A DNA stretch of 64,000 nt from Homalodisca vitripennis (lineage: Eukaryota; Arthropoda; Insecta; Hemiptera; Cicadellidae): contig NC_060215.1 of assembly GCF_021130785.1 (NCBI RefSeq), forward strand, positions 120,353,501 through 120,417,500, given 5' to 3'. Both the position numbers and the translations under genes were made by a program. The notes under the pieces were generated by a model. The model did not search any database. It was not told where the DNA came from and saw only the letters and a program-made list of their open reading frames with translations. The first letter of the stretch is position 1, and each line of letters begins with the position of its first letter. Of the stretch, positions 33,791-45,861 are shown one piece after another.

Positions 33791-36700
33791 TTTAACGGCA
33801 TGAGGAGTGTGTCCTAGTGGCGATAATTAAATGACATGGTCACCAAACAGTTTGGGTAACTTATATGTTAACGGTTCACAGTTTGTGTTCTCGTAATGAT
33901 GTTTAAATATCTTTGTCATCAGATAGCGTCTATTCCTCATTTTAACGGCATGAGGAGTGTGTCCTAGTGGCGATAATTAAATAACATCGTCACCAAACAG
34001 TTTGGGTAACTTATATGTTAACGGTTCACAGTTTGTGTTCTCGTAAGGATGTTTAAATATCTTTGTCATCAGATAGCGTCTATTCCTCATGTTAACGGTG
34101 TAAAGAGTGTGTCCTAGTGGCGATAATTAAATGACATGGTCACCAAACAGTTTGGGTAACTTATGTTAACGGTTCGCAGTGTGTGTTCTCGTAAGGATGT
34201 TTAAATATCTTTGTCATCAGATAGCGTCTATTCCTCATGTTAACGGTGTGAAGAGTGTGTCCTAGTGGCGATAATTAAATGACATGGTCACCAAACAGTT
34301 TGGGTTACTTATGTTAACGGTTCGCAGTGTGTGTTCTCGTAAGGATGTTTAAATATCTTTGTCATCAGATAGCGTCTATTCCTCATTTTAACGGCATGAG
34401 GAGTTTGTCCTAGTGGCGATAATTAAATAACATCGTCACCAAACAGTTTGGGTAACTTATATGTTAACGGTTAACAGTTTGTGTTCTCGTAAGGATGTTT
34501 AAATATCTTTGTCATCAGATAGCGTCTATTCCTCATTTTAACGGCATGAGGAGTCTGTTCTAGTGGCGATAATTAAATAACATCGTCACTAAACAGTTTG
34601 GGTAACTTATATGTTAACGGTTCACAGTTTGTGTTCTCGTAATGATGTTTAAGTATCGTTGTCCTCAGACAGCGTCTATTCCTCATTTTAACGGCATGAG
34701 GAGTGTGTCCTAGTGGCGATAATTAAATGACATGGTCACCAAACAGTTTGGGTAACTTATATGTTAACGGTTCACAGTTTGTGTTCTCGTAAGGATGTTT
34801 AAATATCTTTGTCATCAGATAGCGTCTATTACTCATTTTAACGGCATGAGGAGTGTGTCCTAGTGGCGGTAATTAAATAACATCGTCACCAAACAGTTTG
34901 GGTAACTTATATGTTAACGGTTCACAGTTTGTGTTCTCGTAATGATGTTTAAGTATCGTTGTCCTCAGACAGCGTCTATTCCTTATGTTAACGGTGTGAA
35001 GAGTGTGTCCTAGTGGCGATAATTAAATAACATCGTCACCAAACAGTTTGGGTAACTTATATGTTAACGGTTCACAGTTTGTGTTCTCGTCAGGATGTTT
35101 AAATATCTTTGTCATCAGATAGCGTCTATTCCTCATTTTAACGGCATGAGGAGTGTGTTCTAGTGGCGATAATTAAATGACATGGTCACCAAACAGTTTG
35201 GGTAACTTATATGTTAACGGTTCACAGTTTGTGTTCTCGTAAGGATGTTTAAATATCTTTGTCATCAGATAGCGTCTATTCCTCATTTTAACGGCATGAG
35301 GAGTGTGTCCTAGTGGCGATAATTAAATAACATCGTCACCAAACAGTTTGGGTAACTTATATGTTAACGGTTCACAGTTTGTGTTCTCGTAATGATGTTT
35401 AAATATCTTTGTCATCAGATAGCGTCTATTCCTCATTTTAACGGCATGAGGAGTGTGTCCTAGTGGCGATAATTAAATAACATCGTCACCAAACAGTTTG
35501 GGTAACTTATATGTTAACGGTTCACAGTTTGTGTTCTCGTAAGGATGTTTAAATATCTTTGTCATCAGATAGCGTCTATTCCTCATTTTAACGACATGAG
35601 GAGTGTGTTCTAGTGGCGATAATTAAATAACATCGTCACCAAACAGTTTGGGTAACTTATATGTTAACGGTTCACAGTTTGTGTTCTCGTAAGGATGTTT
35701 AAATATCTTTGTCATCAGATAGCGTCTATTCCTCATTTTAACGGCATGAGGAGTGTGTCCTAGTGGCGGTAATTAAATAACATCGTCACCAAACAGTTTG
35801 GGTAACTTATATGTTAACGGTTCACAGTTTGTGTTCTCGTAAGGATGTTTAAATATCTTTGTCATCAGATAGCGTCTATTCCTCATTTTAACGGCATGAG
35901 GAGTGTGTCCTAGTGGCGATAATGAAATAACATCGTCACCAAACAGTTTGGGTAACTTATATGTTAACGGTTCACAGTTTGTGTTCTCGTAATGATGTTT
36001 AAGTATCGTTGTCCTCAGACAGCGTCTATTCCTTATGTTAACGGTGTGAAGAGTGTGTCCTAGTGGCGATAATTAAATAACATCGTCACCAAACAGTTTG
36101 GGTAACTTATATGTTAACGGTTCACAGTTTGTGTTCTCGTAAGGATGTTTAAGTATCGTGGTCCTCAGACAGCGTCTATTCCTCATTTTAAACGACATGA
36201 GGAGTGTGTTCTAGTGGCGATAATTAAATAACATCGTCACCAAACAGTTTGGGTAACTTATATGTTAACGGTTCACAGTTTGTGTTCTCGTAAGGATGTT
36301 TAAATATCTTTGTCATCAGATAGCGTCTATTCCTCATTTTAACGGCATGAGGAGTGTGTCCTAGTGGCGGTAATTAAATAACATCGTCACCAAACAGTTT
36401 GGGTAACTTATATGTTAACGGTTCACAGTTTGTGTTCTCGTAAGGATGTTTAAATATCTTTGTCATCAGATAGCGTCTATTCCTCATTTTAACGGCATGA
36501 GGAGTGTGTCCTAGTGGCGATAATGAAATAACATCGTCACCAAACAGTTTGGGTAACTTATATGTTAACGGTTCACAGTTTGTGTTCTCGTAATGATGTT
36601 TAAGTATCGTTGTCCTCAGACAGCGTCTATTCCTTATGTTAACGGTGTGAAGAGTGTGTCCTAGTGGCGATAATTAAATAACATCGTCACCAAACAGTTT

Positions 36701-38150
36701 GGGTAACTTATATGTTAACGGTTCACAGTTTGTGTTCTCGTAAGGATGTTTAAGTATCGTGGTCCTCAGACAGCGTCTATTCCTCATTTTAACGGCATGA
36801 GGAGTGTGTCCTAGTGGCGATAATTAAATGACATGTTCACCAAACAGTTTGGGTAACTTATATGTTAACGGTTCACAGTTTGTGTTCTCGTAAGGATGTT
36901 TAAATATCTTTGTCATCAGATAGCGTCTATTCCTCATTTTAACGGCATGAGGAGTGTGTCCTAGTGGCGATAATTAAATAACATCGTCACCAAACAGTTT
37001 GGGTAACTTATATGTTAACGGTTCACAGTTTGTGTTCTCGTCAGGATGTTTAAATATCTTTGTCATCAGATAGCGTCTATTCCTCATTTTAACGGCATGA
37101 GGAGTGTGTTCTAGTGGCGATAATTAAATAACATCGTCACCAAACAGTTTGGGTAACTTATATGTTAACGGTTCACAGTTTGTGTTCTCGTAATGATGTT
37201 TAAGTATCGTTGTCCTCAGACAGCGTCTATTCCTTATGTTAACGGTGTGAAGAGTGTGTCCTAGTGGCGATAATTAAATAACATCGTCACCAAACAGTTT
37301 GGGTAACTTATATGTTAACGGTTCACAGTTTGTGTTCTCGTCAGGATGTTTAAATATCTTTGTCATCAGATAGCGTCTATTCCTCATTTTAACGGCATGA
37401 GGAGTGTGTTCTAGTGGCGATAATTAAATGACATGGTCACCAAACAGTTTGGGTAACTTATATGTTAACGGTTCACAGTTTGTGTTCTCGTAAGGATGTT
37501 TAAATATCTTTGTCATCAGATAGCGTCTATTCCTCATTTTAACGGCATGAGGAGTGTGTCCTAGTGGCGATAATTAAATAACATCGTCACCAAACAGTTT
37601 GGGTAACTTATATGTTAACGGTTCACAGTTTGTGTTCTCGTAATGATGTTTAAATATCTTTGTCATCAGATAGCGTCTATTCCTCATTTTAACGGCATGA
37701 GGAGTGTGTCCTAGTGGCGATAATTAAATAACATCGTCACCAAACAGTTTGGGTAACTTATATGTTAACGGTTCACAGTTTGTGTTCTCGTAATGATGTT
37801 TAAGTATCGTTGTCCTCAGACAGCGTCTATTCCTCATTTTAACGGCATGAGGAGTGTGTCCTAGTGGCGATAATTAAATAACATCGTCACCAAACAGTTT
37901 GGGTAACTTATATGTTAACGGTTCACAGTTTGTGTTCTCGTAATGATGTTTAAATATCTTTGTCATCAGATAGCGTCTATTCCTCATTTTAACGGCATGA
38001 GGAGTGTGTCCTAGTGGCGATAATTAAATAACATCGTCACCAAACAGTTTGGGTAACTTATATGTTAACGGTTCACAGTTTGTGTTCTCGTAATGATGTT
38101 TAAGTATCGTTGTCCTCAGACAGCGTCTATTCCTTATGTTAACGGTTCTT
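33791..38150. repeat. 150-bp satellite array, 29 full units plus a partial
   Basis: Units begin TTTAACGGCATGAGGAGTGT or GTTAACGGTGTGAAGAGTGT at 33791, 33941, 34091, 34239, 34387 and then every 150 bp to 37988 (36187-36338 is 151). A truncated start at 38138 ends the array. Units 3 and 4 are 148 bp (one AT missing). Fixed blocks include CCTAGTGGCGATAATTAAAT, AAACAGTTTGGGTAACTTAT and CAGATAGCGTCTATTCCTCA. Linked variants occur: TTTGTCATCAGATAGC against GTTGTCCTCAGACAGC; TGACATGGTCACC against TAACATCGTCACC; AAGGATG, AATGATG or CAGGATG. No long open frame crosses it. Arrays like this are usually satellite DNA; nothing shows centromeric or coding use. Confidence 0.97.
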
Positions 38151-38278
38151 AGTGTGTCTTGATGAGAAATGTTTAATATTATAATCCTCATATACTATGG
38201 TATGGCTAAATGTAACAGCCCTTGCTACGTTGGTTCATTCTTATAGTCTCAAATATTATGCAACGGCCAATTGTATAC

Positions 38279-38286
38279 ATAGGTAT
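38279..38286 (+). repeat. 8-bp target-site duplication, left
   Basis: ATAGGTAT directly before the foldback element's CAGTAGCG end; identical to 39928-39935. Confidence 0.85.
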
Positions 38287-38345
38287 CAGTAGCGTAGAAA
38301 AGGAGGGCAATTTTCGTGCGTTGCTCGGGTACAGATCATTCTAAC

Positions 38346-38880
38346 GGTCGGAAAATGCACTGGAAAAACTCTACTGATTGGAAGTTCGGCTACTTTGGAT
38401 TTCATTGATTGAGGTATTTATGAATGAGTTATAATGACGATTTTTTGTATCATTACACTGTAGATGAGTATATAATTATTGGAAAAAATAAAAAAATCAC
38501 TTTCGGTCGGAAATAAAATACACCTGAAAAACTCTGATGATTAGAACTTCAACTACTTCGGACTTCAGTTATTGAGGTAAACGCGGTATTTTTTATTGAG
38601 TAGGACGATGATTTTTGTTATCATTAAACTGTACTCGACTACCTATATAATTATCGAGAATAAAATCACTTTCGGTCGGTAAATACAGAAGAAAAGCTCT
38701 CTACAGATTCAAGTTTTGATGATTTTGGATTTCACTGGTTGAGTGGTTGAGGTAAAGTGGTACTTATAATTATGTTAGGACATTGATTTTAGGTATTAAT
38801 TCAACGCCGACTAATAAATATATAATTATCGAGAAAAAAACTAAAATAATCACTTCCGATAGAAATATACTAAGGAAAAT
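38346..38880 (+). repeat. Left foldback arm of tandem monomers
   Basis: Three monomers (159, 169 and ~183 bp) and a partial. The third (38674-38856) matches the reverse complement of 39137-39320 nearly base for base, including AAAGCTCTCTACAGATTCAA and TTTCACTGGTTGAGTGGTTG. Confidence 0.9.
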
Positions 38881-38899
38881 GAAATAATACTTCATTCAG

Positions 38900-39560
38900 T
38901 GAAATCCAAAGTAGTTGGAACTAATTGTCGGTAGAGTTTTCCCGGTGTATTATCGGACCGGAAGTAATTTTTTCAATTTTTCTTCGATAATATATAGTTA
39001 TTAGTCAGCGTTCAATTGATACTTAAAATCAATGTTCTAACATAATTCTAAGTACCACTTTTATCTCAACGGCTCAACCAGTGAAATCCAAAATCGTCAA
39101 ATCTGAATCAGTAGAGCTTTCCTCGGTATTTTCCGACCGGAAGTGATTTTATTGTTTTGTTTCTCGATAATTATATATGTATTAGTCGACGTTGTATCCT
39201 AAAATAAACGTCCTAACATTTATAAGTACCACTTTTACCTCAACCACTCAACCAGTGAAATCCAAAATCGTCAAAACTTGAATCTGTAGAGAGCTTTTCT
39301 TCGGTATTTACCGACCGGTAGTGATTTTTTTCTTGATAATTATATAGGTACATTGTACAGTTTAATGATAACAAAAATAGTCGTCCTTACTCAGTCGAAA
39401 ATACCACATTTACCTCAATCACTGAAGTCCAAATTAGTTGAAGTTCTAATCAGTAGAGTTTTTCAAGTGTATTTTCCGACCGAAAGTGATTTTTTTATAT
39501 TTTTTCGATAATTATATACACGTCTACAGTTTAATGACACCTAAAATCAACGTCGTAACT
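38900..39560 (-). repeat. Right foldback arm of tandem monomers
   Basis: Reverse-oriented monomers with spacings of about 178, 178 and 164 bp. Because pairing is best between left monomer 3 and right monomer 3, the arms can pair in more than one register. Confidence 0.9.
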
Positions 39561-39927
39561 TAATTATAAGCGGTCATTTTACGTCCCCAAGACGAATTTG
39601 AACGAAGTGGTCGCTAATTTAAACTGTTCGCCGTGTTACGGTTCAGGTTACTTTGCGACGTCACGTGACCGCGCCCTATAGAAATACCGTGATTACACTA
39701 CATTATCCGAAAGGCCGAGCCCTAAAGTATCGTTTGATATTTTATAATTTAAACGAAAGGACAATTATATTTTTAACAACGGTCACTTTAATCAATAAAA
39801 TCAATAAATTTAATGTTTGTAGACAAGAGTAATGATAACTCTCATCTTTTCTCCTGCTCCATGCTTCATTTTTTAATATGTCTTAAAATTTCCGGACCCC
39901 CTGGACCTCCCCTTCGCTACGCCACTG

Positions 39928-39935
39928 ATAGGTAT
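39928..39935 (+). repeat. 8-bp target-site duplication, right
   Basis: ATAGGTAT directly after the CGCCACTG end. Confidence 0.85.
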
Positions 39936-41898
39936 TCATTGTTTACCATATAAAATGAAATACACACAAAAGAATAAAAACCGAAAATATCATATTTATT
40001 TTTACAGGATAATTTAAATATATTGGATAGGAGTACCCTTCACCACGTATCTAGTAAGGGCTTCACTGTGATTGCGTGCACAATTTCAAGTTTATAACTA
40101 ATTTCATTCTTGAGATGTCCTGCGGACAGATAGACAGACAGAGAATTATGTAGAAAAGAAATTGTTACATCAATGTGAATCGGAAGTGATAAATTGCGCC
40201 CACCTACTATTTGATAGTTTTACATGGTGTTCAGCCAAAACCCATGGTTGGACATGCACCAATGGACAATTTTATGGGGCTTGTTTCTAGTTTGTGATTA
40301 TTGTCAGTTTTGTTTTCCCTGATAAGAAAATATAAAGATACATAGGTTTAAAATTATCATTTTTAATCAGTAACACGTTCTTGTGCTGTTTTATGGGGTC
40401 TTTGAGTAAATAATATATTATAGTTCATAAAACGTTATATACAGTTCATAAAAAATAGATTCCGATATTTATATGAAAAGTAATCATGTTCTACTTCAAC
40501 AAATTAATTAGCACAAACGCTAGGAAAATATGATTTTCCCTGAAATACACTACAGTGTATTACTGTAACAAAGAATACATGAACGAATTGAATTCTATAA
40601 TGGTTACTGAGTCGTTCCGCTTTTAGATGTGTTGTTATATGGACATAACTTAAAAATTGAATACCATATTTTGAATTTTTTTTTAAGTAGCATAAGCGTA
40701 TTGCACTACTCGTCTGTGTAATAGTGGTGATCCAATGTCAATACTATATATTACAGTTTGCTTTTCTAAAGTAGATCTCTGACGCTAAATATCTCACTTC
40801 AAAAGTGCACCATATTTCACCACCATGTGCACCATGTTTCACATATATCACCTAGCAAATACGTTTTTGTGTTTGTGTAGAATTCATCCATGTATTTGAG
40901 TAAATGAAAAATAGTTTTTAATTAACTAAAAATGTGGAGAAGAAACAGTGTTCTGTTTCTCCACTTTAACTCATCATTATGCAAAAAAATAAGGACAGTA
41001 AAAAAGGAGATACAAAAAATTCGATTTCTAAGTTAATAGTTAAAGGTGTAATTGTTTTATTGCAAATCCTTCCTAAATTGTTTATTAGCTATTATTTTGA
41101 GATTATGAAAATGCTGTAAGATACTCTACGTACTGGTCGTGAATACTGATTAGGATTCTTATTAATTAAATTTTAAAACCATCCCACAATATGGGATATT
41201 TCAAAAGAGTTCTTGATAATTACAAGAGTTGAGCAGTCACTGCTTCCTGGGCTTGAAAGTAAAGTCTATGTCTTCAGGCGACTATTGTCGCCAAGCGTCT
41301 CGTTCCTCAGATGTCTGCGAAATTGACATAATACAAATAAGTTACCCAGATTGTTCATATATATTTTTAGTTTAGTGATATTAGTCATTTTAAAGCACTG
41401 ATTAGATGTGAGGTCAACATCACAGCATGAGAATTATTTAGATTATCCACATTAAATAAAGACAAATATGTGTTTGAAATAAGTATGGTTTGTTCTTCGT
41501 TATTTCCTCTTAGTTTCTATAAGACTATCGTTAATTCTTATCAAAAATATCTGTGTTCTTGAAGTGTATTCACGCAATGATCCATCTACACAGTAGCTCT
41601 TTTAAATCACACATCAACTCTTTCATTCACAGGCTTTCAAGAAATGTAGTGCCAGTATCACTAAACAGAGTACTGAGGGTACTTACATATGCCACATACC
41701 ACCACATACACTGTGAGTACGGTGGGCACAGAACGTCTTCAAAGTAGGGCGCAACACAAGATAGAGTTGCTCACTCTGTCCCAACGTTATTGGTGTTCTC
41801 TTCTCTCCTGATACTTGAGACCTTCATCAATAACATTTTCAGACACTGCTACGTCATCTCCCCTTCCCCTCCTCTCACGGAGTAGTAAGACTAGCATC
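39936..41898. other. No gene recognised
   Basis: AT-rich spacer between the foldback and P-like elements. It contains a reverse-strand copy of the GTATCAGGAG word at about 41805-41818. A 64-codon frame at 41553-41747 lacks a recognised domain. Confidence 0.5.
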
Positions 41899-41905
41899 AT
41901 CCAAG
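41899..41905 (+). repeat. 7-bp target-site duplication, left (P-like element)
   Basis: ATCCAAG directly before the CACAGAG terminus; repeated at 45898-45904. P-superfamily elements usually duplicate 8 bp. The eighth base differs here, so either 7 bp was duplicated or one edge base mutated. Confidence 0.8.
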
Positions 41906-41941
41906 CACAGAGTAATAAGGTATATACAGAGTGCTCGCGCC
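41906..41941 (+). repeat. P-like element terminal inverted repeat, left
   Basis: 36 bp, starting CACAGAG and ending GCTCGCGCC; identical to the reverse complement of 45862-45897. Confidence 0.95.
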
Positions 41942-43700
41942 ATAGGGAAAATTGACTCGGCCAGAGCGGCGACGACAGGGGAGGTGGCAACTCGCGGACC
42001 TTCTCGCTCGAGCCCTGTGTTGCCACTTCGTGCGCGCTCTGTACTGTAGTATAGAAAGAATCTGAGTCGGTCGGCCCGGCACGTTACGTTACTGTTACGT
42101 TACGTTACTACTCAGCGTTGCTTCCCGCCTGTTTTGTTCTGCAGTCATATGCACCTATTTAATTTGCTTTACAACAACTAAAATTGCGCTTTAGTGAGTA
42201 GTAAACTAATTAATTATTAAAAACGGGAAATTACATACAGGAGCAGTAATGGAAGAAAAACATAAAATTCAACAAAGAGTTTACAGTGTTTGATGTCAGT
42301 AGCTGTGTTTAGAACAATTATTTCACAAATAATAAAATGTCCTTCATAAAATTGTACATTCAAAATACTATTTGTTTCCTATAAAAATACAATGTTTAGA
42401 ATTATTGTCAGCAGATTTATCATGTATGCCCTTTTCACGAGAATACGATTATTTAATAAATATTATACATTAAGTAGTAAGCATTTAACAGTTAAAATGT
42501 GGTATTTTAAGTCATGTAAGACTAGAAACTCTATTTAGAGGAAATTACGTAATTTCACACAAATAACTTAACATCAAATCGAACATAGTTAGAATAAAAA
42601 TACACAAAGGAATCCAAAGCAAGATGTAAATACAGCTATCAAATACAAAATTTCAATAATAACAACGATTGCAACATTGAAAACAAAAAGAAATATAATA
42701 CAATGTGATCTGTTAATGTTACAATTAAGATTCAGTGTCTACTTTAAACCGATGAATCGTTGCACAAATTTCTATTGATGGTCGATAAAAAAATAATATC
42801 CTATTATAGTAAACTATAAACAGCCAAATAAATTATTGTAAAACCAAATTGTGGATCTGAGTAAAACATCAAACAAGATTCAGGTGTAACAAAAATGCAC
42901 TAAAACAGTTCAGAGTTCGCGTTAGGTCAAAATAAAATATTAAATTTACTATAAAAATATGTTAGGAACCGCTCCACTTGCCAGGTATCCACCTTCTTTC
43001 TCTAGAACTTTTAAACGGTTTGACCGATTGACTTAACAATTAATGTTAGAAGTGTAAATAAAGAAATGTTAATTTTCTGGATATCAGCTCACTTTAAATA
43101 ACTGTCCAGCTTCTGGATTCTTAAGTTTATGGACATAAGATTTTCCCTGACTTTTTATAATTCTTTTACATTTCCCCTGACTTTTCACCTGTTTGGAAAC
43201 ACTTCCCTGACTTTCCAGGTCTGTGGGATTCTTGTAGTGGTCCAAAAGTTCGGTTTAAGTAATAACTACTAATGATGAGAGCGTTTGCGGAGTACTCGTA
43301 TTTATGGAAACTTTTTTTTCTTGTGAGACATGAACTAAAATTTACACATATTTACATATTTACACCCTTTTTTATCCCTACGTTTACAATAATACCCTGT
43401 ATAATTACGCCGTTTTTGAACAATTTAAATATAAAATACTGCTAATTAATGGTATGCTTAAGTAGAAAAAGTGTTGAAACTGGAAACTATGCGATGACAT
43501 TAACGTTCTAATATTGGAAAATAGATGTGAGTTTACAAAAACATTACAACTAATATTCTTAAAACTAACACATACCAGGCAAAAATATATTACTAGTTAC
43601 TTCCAAATTCTGAAAATGCTGTAAGATTTATACATGTTTAAACACTTTAAGTTTGTCTAGAGCACCCTTTTTTGTAGAATGATCTGACCACTTGCACTGC

Positions 43701-44736
43701 TTATGAACTGAAATTTGAAAAAAATGACTTCATCACAAAGTCACTATGCTGACACGCACTGCACATTATAGAGTCAAATGAAACCACTTTGTCTGTTATG
43801 TTTACTAGTCTTCGAACAAGATTTAACTTATGAGCCGATTTAGGGTATTTCATCTCAAAAACCTTAAATGCAGCATCGACAACGTGCATAAGGCTATCTG
43901 ATGGTACCAACAGTCCACTTGTTTCATCAATTTTTATTGTAATAAAGGATTTGTTGAGAATCAAGAGTTCCACTGGTAATATAGACCTCTAATCATAAAG
44001 ACTGAAGCCTGACTACCCATTGCTGGTTTTCTTTTCTTTCCTCCTATATCTTCGAATCCTTCTATCAAATCATATCTGGGAGAATATTCCAAAGTCCTTT
44101 TTATTGACATTTCGTCAAACATGAGAACGCAGGCTTTCTCCATATCTGACATGGTAGAGGCTTTTGTTTTAATTTTTGATATTAAACTTTTGTTAAGGCC
44201 AGTCCGGAACATCTCATTACTCGAAAGCCACTTCCTTACAGTGGACATGCCTGGAAGAACGATATTTTTTAGTAAATATCTGTACGTTGAAGGACTCTTT
44301 AAGAAAAGAGCTGAGGAAAATTTTCTTTCGTCTTTCGTCCAGGGTTGCCTTTTTCTTTTAAACTGCATGTTGCACAGCACTGCTGCATCTTTACTTTTAA
44401 ATTCTTTTATCCTTCTTTCTTCAAATTTTCTATTTTTTTAGTATTCATTAATTTTCATTTCAACCGAGAAATAGTGGATCTCTTGGTAGCCAAGTCTATA
44501 TCCTTAGATTTCAATTTACGCTCAAGAGTTGTCTTAACATTAGTTCCAAATAACGATCTTTTGGCTTTTATAAAATTGCTGCGATGTAAAGGTGACGCGG
44601 TTTGAATCCAATGTCCGTCCGAATTAATGAACAACCAAATACCGTTAACCACGTTTATACCAAACAATGGAATGTAAATTGTGTGCTGTAGTAAGATAGT
44701 TGCATAGCCGTAATTAATTACCATACACCCGACCAT
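43701..44736 (-). pseudogene. P-element/THAP9-like transposase, internally deleted
   Basis: From 44736 downward on the minus strand: a segment ending in a basic, leucine-spaced stretch (TTLERKLKSKDIDLATKRST), probably the coiled coil after the THAP domain. A frame break at about 44440-44455 follows. The main 44380-43961 frame has WTKDERKFSSALFLKSPSTY, GMSTVRKWLSS, CVLMFDEMSIKRTLEY and IEGFEDIG. FDEM holds the first catalytic Asp of the RNase H-like core (residue ~89 of this frame). The reading stops after GLYYQW. The next frame (43973-43701) has TSGLLVPSDSLMHVVDAAFKVFE, a C-terminal phrase. The rest of the RNase H core and the GTP-binding insertion are missing, as in deletion derivatives. No THAP C2CH zinc finger was found. 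The frame upstream of 44380 extends through GTG without a local ATG. Confidence 0.85.
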
Positions 44737-45861
44737 ACTTTTTTTTTAATCGAGCAAAACTGTTTCGAGTTGAGGTAACATTTTAAATTTATGACTTTCC
44801 TACATCAGGTTATGATTCGATCGACCGAAAAATTAATATTCCGGATGCTAACTTCATTTGGCTAGTAAAAGAACATATAGTACAAATCAACAACTTGACA
44901 GTCAAATAATGAAAAAATAAACTTGACCAAAATTTTTCTAGAAGATTTCTTGAAAAATAATATAACTGTGAAATTCAAACGTCAAATAACAGAATTTTTT
45001 AACACTTGCGTATCTTCTCCAGTTACAACTTTCTGTTTTAATAAATGCTATGTTATACTACACGGAAGTCATAATAACCATTTAATAAAAAATAGTAACA
45101 TATTACTAAAACATACCTCTTACTTACTAATACTAACACGCACTCTTATATTGTTTTACATTATGAAGTTGAAATAATAACAAGTAATTAATAACGATAA
45201 CACTTGTAGTGAATATTGTCTATACCTCGTTTGTTATATATACAGTGTCAGATTCTTCTCGCATTGAATTAATAAATAATACATTTTCTCGTTACTGATT
45301 TTTCTATCTCAGTATATATCAATGTCATATTTAATGTTTAGGTCAGTGCTCCAAAAGCTGTAACTAATCCAGGACTACTTAAGAAAAGCAATGTAGTCTT
45401 AACTTTGTACCTACGATGCTATAATTTCTAATTAATGATTTAATTCACAGAAAATACAGTACTATTGTTTGAGACCATTCATTATTTCTGTATAAATCTT
45501 AGAGTTGCCAATTTAGAAATAACCAATACTGTAACGGGTCTGTCAGTTTATCGAATGTTGTGCAATATAACTCTATGCGGCTTCTCTCATTACATTTATG
45601 CCAAGGAACTTTAATTTGAAAGGCTGTTACTGATATTTCAGTTGCTTATCCGAAGGCACACTGAGCTGAGCGCGACAGATTGGGACACAGGGATACTGGC
45701 CCGCTTCATCGCTCCCCCCCTCCCACCCACTCCACACCCGCCGCGCCGCGCCGCCCGTCGGGGCACGATATGGCAACGCCCGCTGGGACACAAGCTCACG
45801 TCGCGCTCTAAAGCGGACAGTTCACAAAACAGCCCAAAATTTGTTAACACATGAAAGCATG

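Larger units (their letters stand above)
38287..39927. mobile_element. hAT-like foldback element, non-autonomous, 1,641 bp
   Basis: The left end reads CAGTAGCGTAGAAAAGGAGG; the right end, reverse-complemented, reads CAGTGGCGTAGCGAAGGGGA. Both are flanked by the 8-bp duplication ATAGGTAT. An 8-bp duplication plus CAGNG-type ends fits the hAT superfamily, although the P superfamily also makes 8-bp duplications. Inside, two inverted arms (about 38346-38880 and 38900-39560) are each built of tandem monomers of roughly 160-180 bp. They are marked by TCACTTTCGGTCGG on the left at 38346, 38505, 38674 and 38857 (degenerate), and by CCGACCGGAAGTGA on the right at 38955, 39133, 39311 and 39475. No transposase frame exists. 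The right side carries about 330 bp of non-repeated DNA before the end. Confidence 0.85.

Noticed and set aside
33791..38150. CRISPR-like regular repeats
   Set aside because: The whole 150-bp unit repeats with no unique spacers, and the genome is eukaryotic; it is a satellite.
41787..42082. Minus-strand Arg/Ser/Pro-rich frames of 61-79 codons
   Set aside because: They cross the P-like element's left terminus and GC-rich subterminal DNA and carry no domain.
44121..44605. Plus-strand frames of 86-106 codons
   Set aside because: Antisense shadows of the transposase remnant.
45638..45854. Open frames on both strands (70 codons each)
   Set aside because: Mirror frames caused by GC-rich subterminal sequence of the P-like element.
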